Shown: positions 1 through 5,803 of the stretch, piece after piece | Layout of the letters: each line of letters starts with the position of its first letter | Position numbering within the stretch: position 1 is the first letter of the stretch | Assembly: GCA_030609785.1 (NCBI GenBank) | Contig: JAUWTC010000099.1 | Span: forward strand, 1 to 7,823 | Origin: Holophagae bacterium | GTDB taxonomy: Bacteria; Acidobacteriota; Thermoanaerobaculia; Thermoanaerobaculales; Sulfomarinibacteraceae | DNA: 7,823 bases | Direction of reading: 5' to 3' | The notes under the pieces: model-generated | Seen by the model: only the letters and a program-made list of their open reading frames with translations | What the model was told of the DNA's origin: nothing | The model's database searches: none | Made by a program: the position numbers and the translations under genes

Positions 1-335
1 ACGGCGGAAGCCTGACCATGGTGGCCACCTGCCTGATCGACACCGGCTCACGGATGGACGAGGTGATCTTCCAGGAGTTCAAGGGCACCGGCAACATGGA
101 GCTGGTCCTCGACCGAAAACTCTTCGAAAAACGGATCTTCCCCTGCATCAACATCCCGCAGTCGGGAACCCGCAAGGAAGAGAAGCTCTATCCGAAGGAG
201 CAGGTCGAAAAGATGTACCTGATGCGACGAGCGCTCTCGACGCTCTCGCCCACATCGGCGATGGAGCTGCTGCTGCAGAAAGTCGGCGAATTCAAGAGCA
301 ATGCAGACTTTCTGTCGTCCCTCCAACTGAAGTAA
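1..335 (+). CDS. rho: Transcription termination factor Rho, C-terminal part (5' end outside window)
   Basis: Rho is a hexameric, ATP-driven RNA translocase that ends transcription of untranslated RNA in the cytoplasm. The window starts inside the gene. The open frame runs from base 3 (GGSLTM...) to the TAA at 333-335 and gives 110 residues, about the last quarter of a ~420-residue Rho. The ATG at 18 is an internal methionine. Visible family signatures are [22 protein letters not shown], and EKR followed 13 residues later by the Arg of SGTR. The last two arginines match E. coli Arg353 and Arg366, which contact ATP across the subunit interface, so both are kept. The usual acidic and basic residues of IDxNRSGTR read INIPQSGTR here, a small variation. 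The frame is intact to its natural end. mqnE follows after 12 bases on the same strand, so the two may be co-transcribed. Confidence 0.97.
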   Translation, partial: GGSLTMVATCLIDTGSRMDEVIFQEFKGTGNMELVLDRKLFEKRIFPCINIPQSGTRKEEKLYPKEQVEKMYLMRRALSTLSPTSAMELLLQKVGEFKSNADFLSSLQLK

Positions 336-347
336 CCGGCGGAACTG

Positions 348-1448
348 ATGGCAGCGGAGACTTTGAGGCTCACCGATCCTCGGCTGAACCCTATCGCCGA
401 GAAAGTCCTGGCCGACGAGCGCCTCGACCGCGATGAGGCCCTGGTCGTCACCACCAGTCCCGACCTGCTCGGCGTCGGCCGACTGGCCAATCTCCGCCGT
501 GAGACCCTGCACGGGGACAAAACTTTTTTCAACATCAACCGCCACCTCAATCCCACCAATGTCTGTGCGGCCTCCTGCGCCCTGTGCGCCTTCTACGTAC
601 CGTGGCGGGATCAGGACCAGGGCTGGACCTGGTCGGTCGATGAAGCCGTAGAAACCGTGGCGCGCGATGTGGACGAAACGGTTTCAGAACTCCACATCGT
701 CGGCGGCCTGCATCCAAAGCTCGGCGTCGTTTATTACGAGGACCTTCTTCGGACCCTCAAACAACGATTCCCGTGGATCCACCTCAAGGCCCTGACCATG
801 GTGGAGTTGGACTTCCTGGCATCGGTTTCGAGAATCGAACTGGGAGAGGTCATCGACCGTCTTTCCGCCGCCGGAATGGATTCCTGCCCGGGTGGGGGGG
901 CCGAGATCTTTGACGCCGAGGTTCGAGCCCAGATCTGCGATCACAAGACCGACGGAACACGGTGGCTCGAGGTCGCCCGTGAAGTCCACACCCACGGGAT
1001 CAAGTCCAACTGCACGATGCTCTACGGCCACGTTGAAGAGGCCCACCACCGGATCGACCACCTGCTGGCTCTCAGAGAACTCCAGGACGAAACCGGCGGT
1101 TTTCAGTGTTTCATTCCGCTGGCCTTCCATCCGGAGAACACAGCGCTCAACCACCTGCCGCCGACCGGGGGTCGCCTCGACCTCCAGACCATCGCCGCGT
1201 CACGCCTGATTCTGGACAACATCCCTCACATCAAGGCCTACTGGATCATGTTGGGGGAGAAGATCGCCCAGGTCGCCCTGGCGTTCGGTGCCGACGATCT
1301 GGACGGCACCATCGTCGACGAGCGCATTACCAAGGCCGCCGGGGGCGCCGCCGGCGCCGGCCTGGCCAGGGAACGACTGGAAGGCCTGATCCAGGAAGCC
1401 GGCAGAACACCGGTCCTGAGGGACACGCTGTATCGAGCGATCGAATAG
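348..1448 (+). CDS. mqnE: Aminofutalosine synthase MqnE (radical SAM, menaquinone biosynthesis)
   Basis: MqnE is a [4Fe-4S] radical SAM enzyme. It adds the 5'-deoxyadenosyl radical to 3-[(1-carboxyvinyl)oxy]benzoate, made by MqnA, to give 6-amino-6-deoxyfutalosine in the futalosine route to menaquinone. The 366-residue product has the usual family length. The cluster motif CX3CX2C is at Cys73, Cys77 and Cys80, just after HLNPTNVC. Other family blocks are GGLHP (119-123), PGGGAEIF (181-188), TMLYGH (223-228), LRELQDETGGF (242-252), FIPLAFHPENT (255-265) and AYWIMLGEK (297-305). The ending GLxxERLxGLIxEAGRxPxxRDTLY is typical of MqnE and argues against MqnC or CofH/CofG. The ATG at 348 suits the family N-terminus and has only a weak GGCGGA four bases upstream. 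Cysteines sit at 180, 222 and 254, where I would expect small or aliphatic residues. No other mqn gene lies in the window, so the remaining steps must be encoded elsewhere. Confidence 0.93.
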   Translation: MAAETLRLTDPRLNPIAEKVLADERLDRDEALVVTTSPDLLGVGRLANLRRETLHGDKTFFNINRHLNPTNVCAASCALCAFYVPWRDQDQGWTWSVDEAVETVARDVDETVSELHIVGGLHPKLGVVYYEDLLRTLKQRFPWIHLKALTMVELDFLASVSRIELGEVIDRLSAAGMDSCPGGGAEIFDAEVRAQICDHKTDGTRWLEVAREVHTHGIKSNCTMLYGHVEEAHHRIDHLLALRELQDETGGFQCFIPLAFHPENTALNHLPPTGGRLDLQTIAASRLILDNIPHIKAYWIMLGEKIAQVALAFGADDLDGTIVDERITKAAGGAAGAGLARERLEGLIQEAGRTPVLRDTLYRAIE

Positions 1449-1479
1449 GGACCCCCACCCCTAGGAGGCTGTTGGGCAG

Positions 1480-1520
1480 AGGCCTCGGCAAACTCATCTT
1501 CTCGACCACGCCGGCGGCCT
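1480..1520. terminator. Weak hairpin in the convergent junction, possible terminator
   Basis: The 77 bases between the facing stops of mqnE (1448) and the methionine/folate fusion gene (1526) contain one imperfect stem. AGGCC-T-CGGC (1480-1489) pairs with GCCG-GC-GGCCT (1510-1520) across a 20-base loop, giving nine base pairs with a small internal bulge. On the + strand it is followed by only TTTG, and there is no T-tract on the - side. It is therefore a poor intrinsic terminator and may be chance. Nothing else was seen in this junction. Confidence 0.25.
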
Positions 1521-1525
1521 TTGCC

Positions 1526-3367
1526 CTACAGACTCCTTGCCTCGTCGATCAGCGGAATGACGTCCTCGGGCTTCTTGAAGGGCGCGATGATGTAGGTTCC
1601 GGCGCAGTACTCGGGTGCCTGTCGGTACATCTGAACCGCCCGATCGCGGCCGACCTTGGCGGCGTCGGGCCCGGCCGCCTCGAGATCGGCCAGCAGATCC
1701 TCGGGTACCGAGATGCCGGGCACCTCGTGATGCAATCGGAGGGCCATCTTCAGGGATCGCAGGGGCCACACCGCGACCAGGGTCGGAATCGGCGGCGCAC
1801 CGCCGCAGAGGTCGAGGAAGCGCTTCCAGGGCTCCCAGTCGAAGATGACCTGGGTGAGGGCAAAATGAGCGCCGGCATCGACCTTGCGCCGGAAGCGGGA
1901 GAGTTCATTTTCGAGGTCGTCGACGTTGGGATTGACCGCCACACCGACCAGGAAGGAGGGCGGGTCACCGATACGGTTGCCGGCGCAGTCAAAACCCTCG
2001 GCCATGCGAGACAGGGAACGAACCAACTCAAAGATGTTGACGTGGTATACATCGTGCGCGCCCGGGTAGTCGCCGAGTTGGGAGGGGTCGCCGCTGACCG
2101 CAAAAACGTTGCGGATTCCACCCATCCAGGCCCCAAGCAGCTGTGACTGCAGGCCCATCAGGCTGGCGTCACGAGGCGTGATGTGGGGCACTGTCTCGAG
2201 CCCGGTGCGGCGCTGCACCTCCTGGGCCAGGGACAAGGAATCCATGCGCAAGCGCGCTAATGGGTTCGAATTGATGTCAACGCCGTCGACTTCAGAGTGT
2301 CCGGCCAACTTGTCGGCCGCCTGCAGCACGGCTTCGGCCGAGGTTCCCTTGGGCGGGTCGAGCTGTACCAGGGTCACCGGAGTACCTGCGGCCAGCTTGG
2401 CAGCGATTGTGGACTGCGGCGGTCGAGGGACAACCGGCACGGCGCCGCCGTTGTCCTCGATCGTCAGGTCGGCAGCGTGGCGTACCGGCTTGAGGTCACG
2501 AACCGCCTCGGCAATGGCCCGGATGTGGTCCGGACCGGTGCCGCAACAGCCGCCGATCAGGGCCACCCCCTGCTCAACTGCCTGGCGTGCAAAGCGAGCC
2601 ATATACGAGGGAGTGGCCGGCGGCATCAGGATACGGGCGTCGCGACGCAGCAGTACTCCCGCATTGGGCATGGCGGCCAGCGGGATGGCGTCCTGGCGAC
2701 TGGCCCGCAGAATCTCGATGGCGCCCATCGGTCCGGGTGAACAGTTGATGCCGACCGCCAACAGATCCAGGCCGGCCAGCCGGTCGAGGATGCGGCCCTG
2801 CTCGCGGTACTGATGGGGCGGTCGCTCGGTGGCAAAGGTCAGCAGGCCGATCAGGGGCAGATCAGTGACGCGGCGAACGGCCTGTACGGCCAGTTCGAGT
2901 TCATCGGTGCGGAAGAAGGTTTCCAGGATCAAGAGGTCGACGCCACGGCCGACGAGGATCGAAGCCTGCTCTTGATGAGCGGCCGCGATCAATTCCGGGC
3001 CTTCGGGCTCGTCGAGGTCCAAGACGCCTGCAAGCGGGCCGATAGAGCCCGCCACCAGTGCGTCCCGACCTGAAATTTCCCGTGCCTCGCGTGCGATCTT
3101 GACCGCCTGCGAGTTGATCTCTTCAAACCTGTCGCCGGCGCGATCGCGGTCGAGGCGTGGCCTGGAGGCGGCGAAAGTACAGGTCTCGATCAGCTCGGCG
3201 CCGGCCTCGAGGTAGGCCAGGTGTATCTCAAGCACCTCCTGCGGGTGCTCCACGGGCGCAAGGTCGAGCAAGGCGCCTGCGGGCAAGCGGTCCAGCAGTT
3301 CGGAGCCCATGGCCCCGTCACAGACCACAATGTGGTCTTCGAGTCGCCGGCGGATCATCTCGGTCAC
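1526..3367 (-). CDS. Bifunctional homocysteine S-methyltransferase / 5,10-methylenetetrahydrofolate reductase (YitJ type)
   Basis: This 613-residue fusion matches the length and plan of Bacillus YitJ. Residues about 1-295 form a homocysteine S-methyltransferase barrel: DGAMGSEL (17-24), ETCTF (61-65), GINCSPGP (206-213) and GGCCGT (272-277). The zinc-binding cysteines are Cys209, Cys274 and Cys275. Residues about 325-605 form a MetF-type FAD reductase, which makes 5-methyl-THF from methylene-THF. Asp427 (in VSGDP) and Gln506 (in ALTQ) match E. coli Asp120 and Gln183. The residue aligned with catalytic Glu28 is Gln335 (VQLDPP, codon CAG). There is no cobalamin-binding or activation domain as in MetH, so the methyl donor for the first half is unclear. 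The GTG start at 3367-3365 overlaps the upstream cvpA stop as GTGA, with GGAG four bases before it. An ATG three codons in (3358) is the alternative, 13 bases from that GGAG. The gene is probably translationally coupled to cvpA and serves methionine and one-carbon metabolism. Confidence 0.92.
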   Translation of the reverse strand: MTEMIRRRLEDHIVVCDGAMGSELLDRLPAGALLDLAPVEHPQEVLEIHLAYLEAGAELIETCTFAASRPRLDRDRAGDRFEEINSQAVKIAREAREISGRDALVAGSIGPLAGVLDLDEPEGPELIAAAHQEQASILVGRGVDLLILETFFRTDELELAVQAVRRVTDLPLIGLLTFATERPPHQYREQGRILDRLAGLDLLAVGINCSPGPMGAIEILRASRQDAIPLAAMPNAGVLLRRDARILMPPATPSYMARFARQAVEQGVALIGGCCGTGPDHIRAIAEAVRDLKPVRHAADLTIEDNGGAVPVVPRPPQSTIAAKLAAGTPVTLVQLDPPKGTSAEAVLQAADKLAGHSEVDGVDINSNPLARLRMDSLSLAQEVQRRTGLETVPHITPRDASLMGLQSQLLGAWMGGIRNVFAVSGDPSQLGDYPGAHDVYHVNIFELVRSLSRMAEGFDCAGNRIGDPPSFLVGVAVNPNVDDLENELSRFRRKVDAGAHFALTQVIFDWEPWKRFLDLCGGAPPIPTLVAVWPLRSLKMALRLHHEVPGISVPEDLLADLEAAGPDAAKVGRDRAVQMYRQAPEYCAGTYIIAPFKKPEDVIPLIDEARSL

Positions 3368-3822
3368 CGAGCTCCAAACACCAACTGCGACAGCTCAACG
3401 AAGTAGGGGAATAACAGTGACTCCTGACACAACTCCGCCCATTCCGGGGAGATGCCCAGGCTCAAGACCAAGAGCACTCCCAGGAGGATTGCGCCGACAA
3501 CGGCTGCAAGCCCCGCTCCCAGCAACCGATTGAGCCAACCCAGGCGCATTGCTTTGAGCGTACGGTCAATGCCCCAGCCTGCCAGACCGAACAACAGCAG
3601 TGCAGCCAGGACCGGGAGTACTCGGCCCAGTGCGGCCGCGATCCACGATGGAGCGATGTGCCCGGCCAGCACGTTACCGAGATCCTGTCCGATGGCGATG
3701 GCCAACCATATTCCGACCACCAGTCCGCCGATGCCAAAGACCAGTCGGACGGCGCCTTTCCAGAAGCCGCTCAACGCGACGCCACCCCAAAGAACGACCA
3801 GAATCCAATCCAGAACCGTCAT
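3364..3822 (-). CDS. cvpA: CvpA family inner-membrane protein
   Basis: The 152-residue protein is strongly hydrophobic, with four likely membrane segments near residues 5-20, 27-45, 62-84 and 101-122. The opening LDWILVVLWGGVALSGFWKG and the block NRLLGAGLAAVVGAILLG (98-115) are characteristic of the CvpA (colicin V production) family. Family members are ~160-residue inner-membrane proteins linked in some bacteria to colicin V export, envelope integrity and stress tolerance, but the biochemical role is not settled. The ATG at 3822-3820 is the only reasonable start: an in-frame TAA lies just upstream, and the nearest purine-rich stretch (AGAGG) is about 13 bases away, rather far. Its TGA (3366-3364) overlaps the GTG start of the methionine/folate fusion gene, so the two are very probably one operon. 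The membership is clear; any functional link to methionine synthesis is inference from position only. Confidence 0.85.
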   Translation of the reverse strand: MTVLDWILVVLWGGVALSGFWKGAVRLVFGIGGLVVGIWLAIAIGQDLGNVLAGHIAPSWIAAALGRVLPVLAALLLFGLAGWGIDRTLKAMRLGWLNRLLGAGLAAVVGAILLGVLLVLSLGISPEWAELCQESLLFPYFVELSQLVFGAR

Positions 3823-3890
3823 GATGCCAGTTTAACCTCTCCGGACCAGAAACCCAGTTGCCCATCCTCACTCGAGCTCGTTCGCGTTAC

Positions 3891-3909
3891 CGCTCCGTTA
3901 TTCGGAGTG
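3891..3909. repeat. Hairpin, 7-bp stem with 5-base loop
   Basis: CGCTCCG (3891-3897) pairs with CGGAGTG (3903-3909) around a TTATT loop. Six pairs are Watson-Crick and one is a G-T (G-U in RNA) wobble in the + sense. It lies about 70 bases upstream of the cvpA start. There is no T-tract on either side, so terminator function is not supported. Confidence 0.45.
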
Positions 3910-3920
3910 ACGTCAGCCTT

Positions 3921-3951
3921 CCCGCCAGCACGGCGGGCGAGACGCCCGCCG
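3921..3951. repeat. GC-rich palindrome with competing hairpin (REP-like)
   Basis: CGGCGGGCG (3931-3939) and CGCCCGCCG (3943-3951) are perfect inverted copies separated by AGA, a nine-pair stem with a three-base loop. A second stem, CCCGCC (3921-3926) with GGCGGG (3932-3937), shares the middle arm, so the two folds exclude each other. The compact, intergenic, GC-only form resembles dispersed repetitive extragenic palindromes. Copy number cannot be judged from one window. Only one copy is visible here. Confidence 0.6.
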
Positions 3952-3962
3952 CAACAATGATC

Positions 3963-3985
3963 AAAAATTTTTCCGCGCGAAGCGC
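3963..3985 (-). terminator. Possible weak terminator on the - strand (short stem then A5T5)
   Basis: Read on the - strand, after the long inverted repeat, GCGC-TTC-GCGC (3985-3975) is followed by GG and AAAAATTTTT (3972-3963). The four-pair stem is short and the T run starts seven bases after it, so this would be a poor intrinsic terminator by itself. It is placed where the fabG operon transcript could end before cvpA. Listed as a candidate only. Confidence 0.25.
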
Positions 3986-3989
3986 CCTA

Positions 3990-4072
3990 CCTCGGAGTGG
4001 GGCTCGGATTGGTCAGGGGCACCACAGGAAAATCGGTATCTCTGAAATACCAATACGGGCCCCAGTCCGAGG
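3990..4072. repeat. 24-base imperfect inverted repeat with 35-base centre
   Basis: The arm at 3990-4013 (begins CCTCGGAGTGGGG, ends ATTGGT) matches the reverse complement of 4049-4072 (begins ACCAAT, ends CCGAGG) at 21 of 24 positions. The mismatched pairs are 3997/4065, 4004/4058 and 4007/4055. Just outside, GCCC (3984-3987 is GCCC preceded by GC) can pair with GGGC (4075-4078) across a small bulge, lengthening the stem. The 35-base centre (4014-4048) includes part of a smaller stem, GGTAT with ATACC, which would compete with the inner end of the long one. The 4004/4058 pair is a U-G wobble in + strand RNA but A-C in - strand RNA, so a + transcript would fold slightly better. No flanking duplication is visible. 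Confidence 0.7.
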
Positions 4073-4109
4073 TCCGGGCCCGAAAAAAAGACCGGCCCTT
4101 CCCTCAATG

Positions 4110-4847
4110 CTACATGTACAGCCCACCGGACACGTTCACCACGATGCCGGTGATGTAGGAGGCGCCCGGTCCCACCAAGAACGCCACCGCTTCGGCGATG
4201 TCCTCGGGCTCACCGAGCCGCTGAACTGCCAGGTTCTTCAGCAGAGCATCCCGCTGATCATCGTTGAGCTTTTCCGTCATCGGCGTCCTGATGAAGCCCG
4301 GCGCAATCGCGTTGACTGTCACCCCCCGGGACCCCATTTCCCGAGCGAGACTCTTGGTCATGCCGATCAGCCCGGCCTTGGAAGCGGAATAGTTGCTCTG
4401 GCCGGCATTACCCATCAACCCGACGACCGATGCGATGTTGACCACCCGTCCCGAGCGTTGGCGCATCATCACCTTGGCTACCGGTTGGGTGACGTTGAAC
4501 ACACCGTCGAGATTGATCTCCAGGACACTTCGCCAGTCCTCCCGCTTCATCCGAATCAAAAGCTGGTCCCGAGTGATGCCCGCGTTGTTGACCAGAATGT
4601 CTATCCGACCGTGCTTCTCGGTGATGCTCCGGATCACCGCCTCGGCGGCCTCGCCGTCGGTGACGTTCAACACCATGCCTTCGGCCCTGCCGCCGGCAGC
4701 GGTGATTGCCTCGACGGTTTCGTCACAGTCCATCACATCGGCGCAGATGACGGTCGCTCCGCCTGCCGCCAGTTTCTCACTGATCGCCCGGCCGATGCCC
4801 CGGCTCGCACCGGTCACAACAGCGATTTGCTCCGAAAATTGCCCCAT
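4110..4847 (-). CDS. fabG: 3-oxoacyl-[acyl-carrier-protein] reductase FabG
   Basis: FabG is the NADPH-dependent short-chain dehydrogenase that reduces 3-ketoacyl-ACP to 3-hydroxyacyl-ACP in each elongation cycle. I start it at the ATG at 4847-4845, giving 245 residues, because AGGAGG (4859-4854) lies six bases upstream. A TTG at 4862 is in frame and would add five residues, but it precedes the Shine-Dalgarno sequence and would destroy its role. From this start the cofactor motif TGASRGIG is at 12-19 and NNAG at 87-90. The catalytic set is Asn112, Ser140, Tyr153 and Lys157 (YSASK 153-157). The end, GGLYM, is typical of true FabG rather than a generic dehydrogenase. It follows fabD by 11 bases and is the last gene of the cluster. 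The acpP gene that commonly comes next is absent. Confidence 0.96.
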   Translation of the reverse strand: MGQFSEQIAVVTGASRGIGRAISEKLAAGGATVICADVMDCDETVEAITAAGGRAEGMVLNVTDGEAAEAVIRSITEKHGRIDILVNNAGITRDQLLIRMKREDWRSVLEINLDGVFNVTQPVAKVMMRQRSGRVVNIASVVGLMGNAGQSNYSASKAGLIGMTKSLAREMGSRGVTVNAIAPGFIRTPMTEKLNDDQRDALLKNLAVQRLGEPEDIAEAVAFLVGPGASYITGIVVNVSGGLYM

Positions 4848-4853
4848 CTCGTT

Positions 4854-4859
4854 CCTCCT
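4854..4859 (-). promoter_or_regulatory. Ribosome binding site of fabG, sharing a base with the fabD stop
   Basis: On the - strand the sequence reads TTGAGGAGGAACGAGATG. AGGAGG is a full Shine-Dalgarno match six bases before the ATG, and its first A is the last base of the fabD TGA (4861-4859). This fixes the fabG start at 4847 and suggests a ribosome ending fabD is already at the fabG site, which would keep the two proteins in step. Confidence 0.85.
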
Positions 4860-5800
4860 CAACCGACCAACTCGGTCAGTACTGTATCAATGCCCTCCGC
4901 AGTCCCCGCGGCATGGGTCGTCATCTTACGGTCGATCCGCCGCACCAGCCCACTGAGCACCTGCCCGGTCCCCACCTCGACAAAGGTGTCAAACCCGTCC
5001 GCAATGAGACGTCGAACGGTCTCGGACCACAGGACCGGCGAATCGACCTGTCGGATCAGGCCCTCCCGGACCGCCGAGGGGCCCTGGACCGGCTCTGCGT
5101 CGATGTTGCGATACAGCGGTACATCGAGCGCCTCGAAAGTCAGGGCCTCCAGCGTCGGTGCCAACCCTTCGCGGGCCGGCGCCATCAGTGGTGAGTGGAA
5201 AGGGGCACTGACAGGAAGGGGTACCGTGCGGCGCGCGCCACGATCCTTGCAGGTTGCCGAGGCTCGTTCGACAGCTGAGGCAGCCCCCGCGATGACGATC
5301 TGCCCCGGAGAATTGAAATTGGCCGCAACGACGACCTCATGGCCGGAGGCAGTTTCTGCCGCACAGATGTCAACCACGATCTCGTCGTCCAGCCCCAGGA
5401 TTGCCGCCATCGCCCCCTGGCCCACCGGCACCGCCTCTTGCATCAACCGGCCTCTCTGTCGCACGGTTCTCGAAGCTTCAGCCACGCCGAGTCCGCCGGC
5501 CGCAACGATCGCCGAGTACTCTCCAAGGCTGTGCCCGGCCACGGCCTCGACCTTCAAGCCGGCGCCGGCCAAGACGGCCCACGCGGCGAGGGAGTGAGCC
5601 AGCAGGGCCGGCTGCGTATTCTCGGTCAGCCGCAGTTGATCCTCCGGCCCTCCCCAACAGAGGGACGACAGTTCGAAGTCCAGGCTGCGATCGACCGCCG
5701 TGAAGACCTCGGCGGCCTCAGGCCAACGATCGGCCAGGTCCTGCCCCATACCGACGGCCTGGCTGCCCTGACCGGGAAAGAGTGCTGCAATTTTTCCCAT
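4859..5800 (-). CDS. fabD: Malonyl-CoA:ACP transacylase FabD
   Basis: FabD moves the malonyl group from malonyl-CoA to the phosphopantetheine arm of acyl carrier protein, supplying the two-carbon donor for fatty acid synthesis. The 313-residue product is of normal length. It opens with FPGQGSQ (8-14), including the oxyanion-hole glutamine. The nucleophile is Ser91 in GHSLGEY (89-95). Arg116, which binds the malonyl carboxylate, sits in VRQRGRLMQ. The catalytic histidine is His202 in APFHSPL, and Gln251 matches the conserved late glutamine. All key residues are therefore present. The ATG at 5800-5798 lies three bases past the fabH stop. Only a weak AGG in the fabH 3' end precedes it, so translation probably depends on coupling to fabH. 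The stop overlaps the fabG ribosome binding site. Confidence 0.96.
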   Translation of the reverse strand: MGKIAALFPGQGSQAVGMGQDLADRWPEAAEVFTAVDRSLDFELSSLCWGGPEDQLRLTENTQPALLAHSLAAWAVLAGAGLKVEAVAGHSLGEYSAIVAAGGLGVAEASRTVRQRGRLMQEAVPVGQGAMAAILGLDDEIVVDICAAETASGHEVVVAANFNSPGQIVIAGAASAVERASATCKDRGARRTVPLPVSAPFHSPLMAPAREGLAPTLEALTFEALDVPLYRNIDAEPVQGPSAVREGLIRQVDSPVLWSETVRRLIADGFDTFVEVGTGQVLSGLVRRIDRKMTTHAAGTAEGIDTVLTELVG

Positions 5801-5803
5801 TAT

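Larger units (their letters stand above)
3823..4109. other. Structured non-coding region between fabG and cvpA
   Basis: No credible gene lies in these 287 bases. Neither strand shows a frame with a recognisable protein, and in particular there is no acyl carrier protein sequence with its DSL phosphopantetheine motif, which might be expected after fabG. Instead there are three hairpin-forming elements in about 180 bases: 3891-3909, 3921-3951 and 3990-4072. There is also an A5T5 block (3963-3972) and a run of seven A (4083-4089, T7 on the - strand). The region should contain the fabG operon end and any promoter for cvpA, but I see no convincing -35/-10 pair. The T7 run lies 20 bases after the fabG stop on the - strand without a proper stem before it. 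Confidence 0.7.

Noticed and set aside
1106..2146. + strand open frame (346 codons) running from inside mqnE through the convergent junction
   Set aside because: It lies out of frame in mqnE and antisense to the fusion gene, both of which have clear family motifs. The low-complexity Arg/Gly-rich part is typical of a shadow frame.
3975..4072. SAM or SAH riboswitch upstream of the methionine/folate operon (- strand)
   Set aside because: On the - strand CCGAGG followed by GCGCT recalls the start of an SAH element, but the conserved remainder, including the downstream CAGGCTCGG-like arm and pseudoknot, is absent. No SAM-I core was found either.
3990..4072. Insertion sequence or MITE
   Set aside because: The inverted arms would suit a tiny element, but there is no target-site duplication at the arm ends and no second copy in the window, so it is listed only as a repeat.
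4073..4109. Intrinsic terminator of fabG at the T7 run (- strand)
   Set aside because: The T7 run (complement of 4083-4089) is not preceded by a stable stem. The GC stem CGGGCCC/GGGCCCG lies after it on the - strand, the wrong order for a terminator.
3823..4109. Hidden acpP or other small gene after fabG
   Set aside because: No frame on either strand contains a DSL phosphopantetheine motif or another small-protein family pattern, and the sequence is dominated by inverted repeats.
3858..5597. Very long + strand open frame (579 codons) opposite fabG and fabD
   Set aside because: It has no recognisable motif, crosses the non-coding repeats, and lies antisense to two genes with complete catalytic residues. 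GC-rich codon use on the other strand explains the lack of stops.
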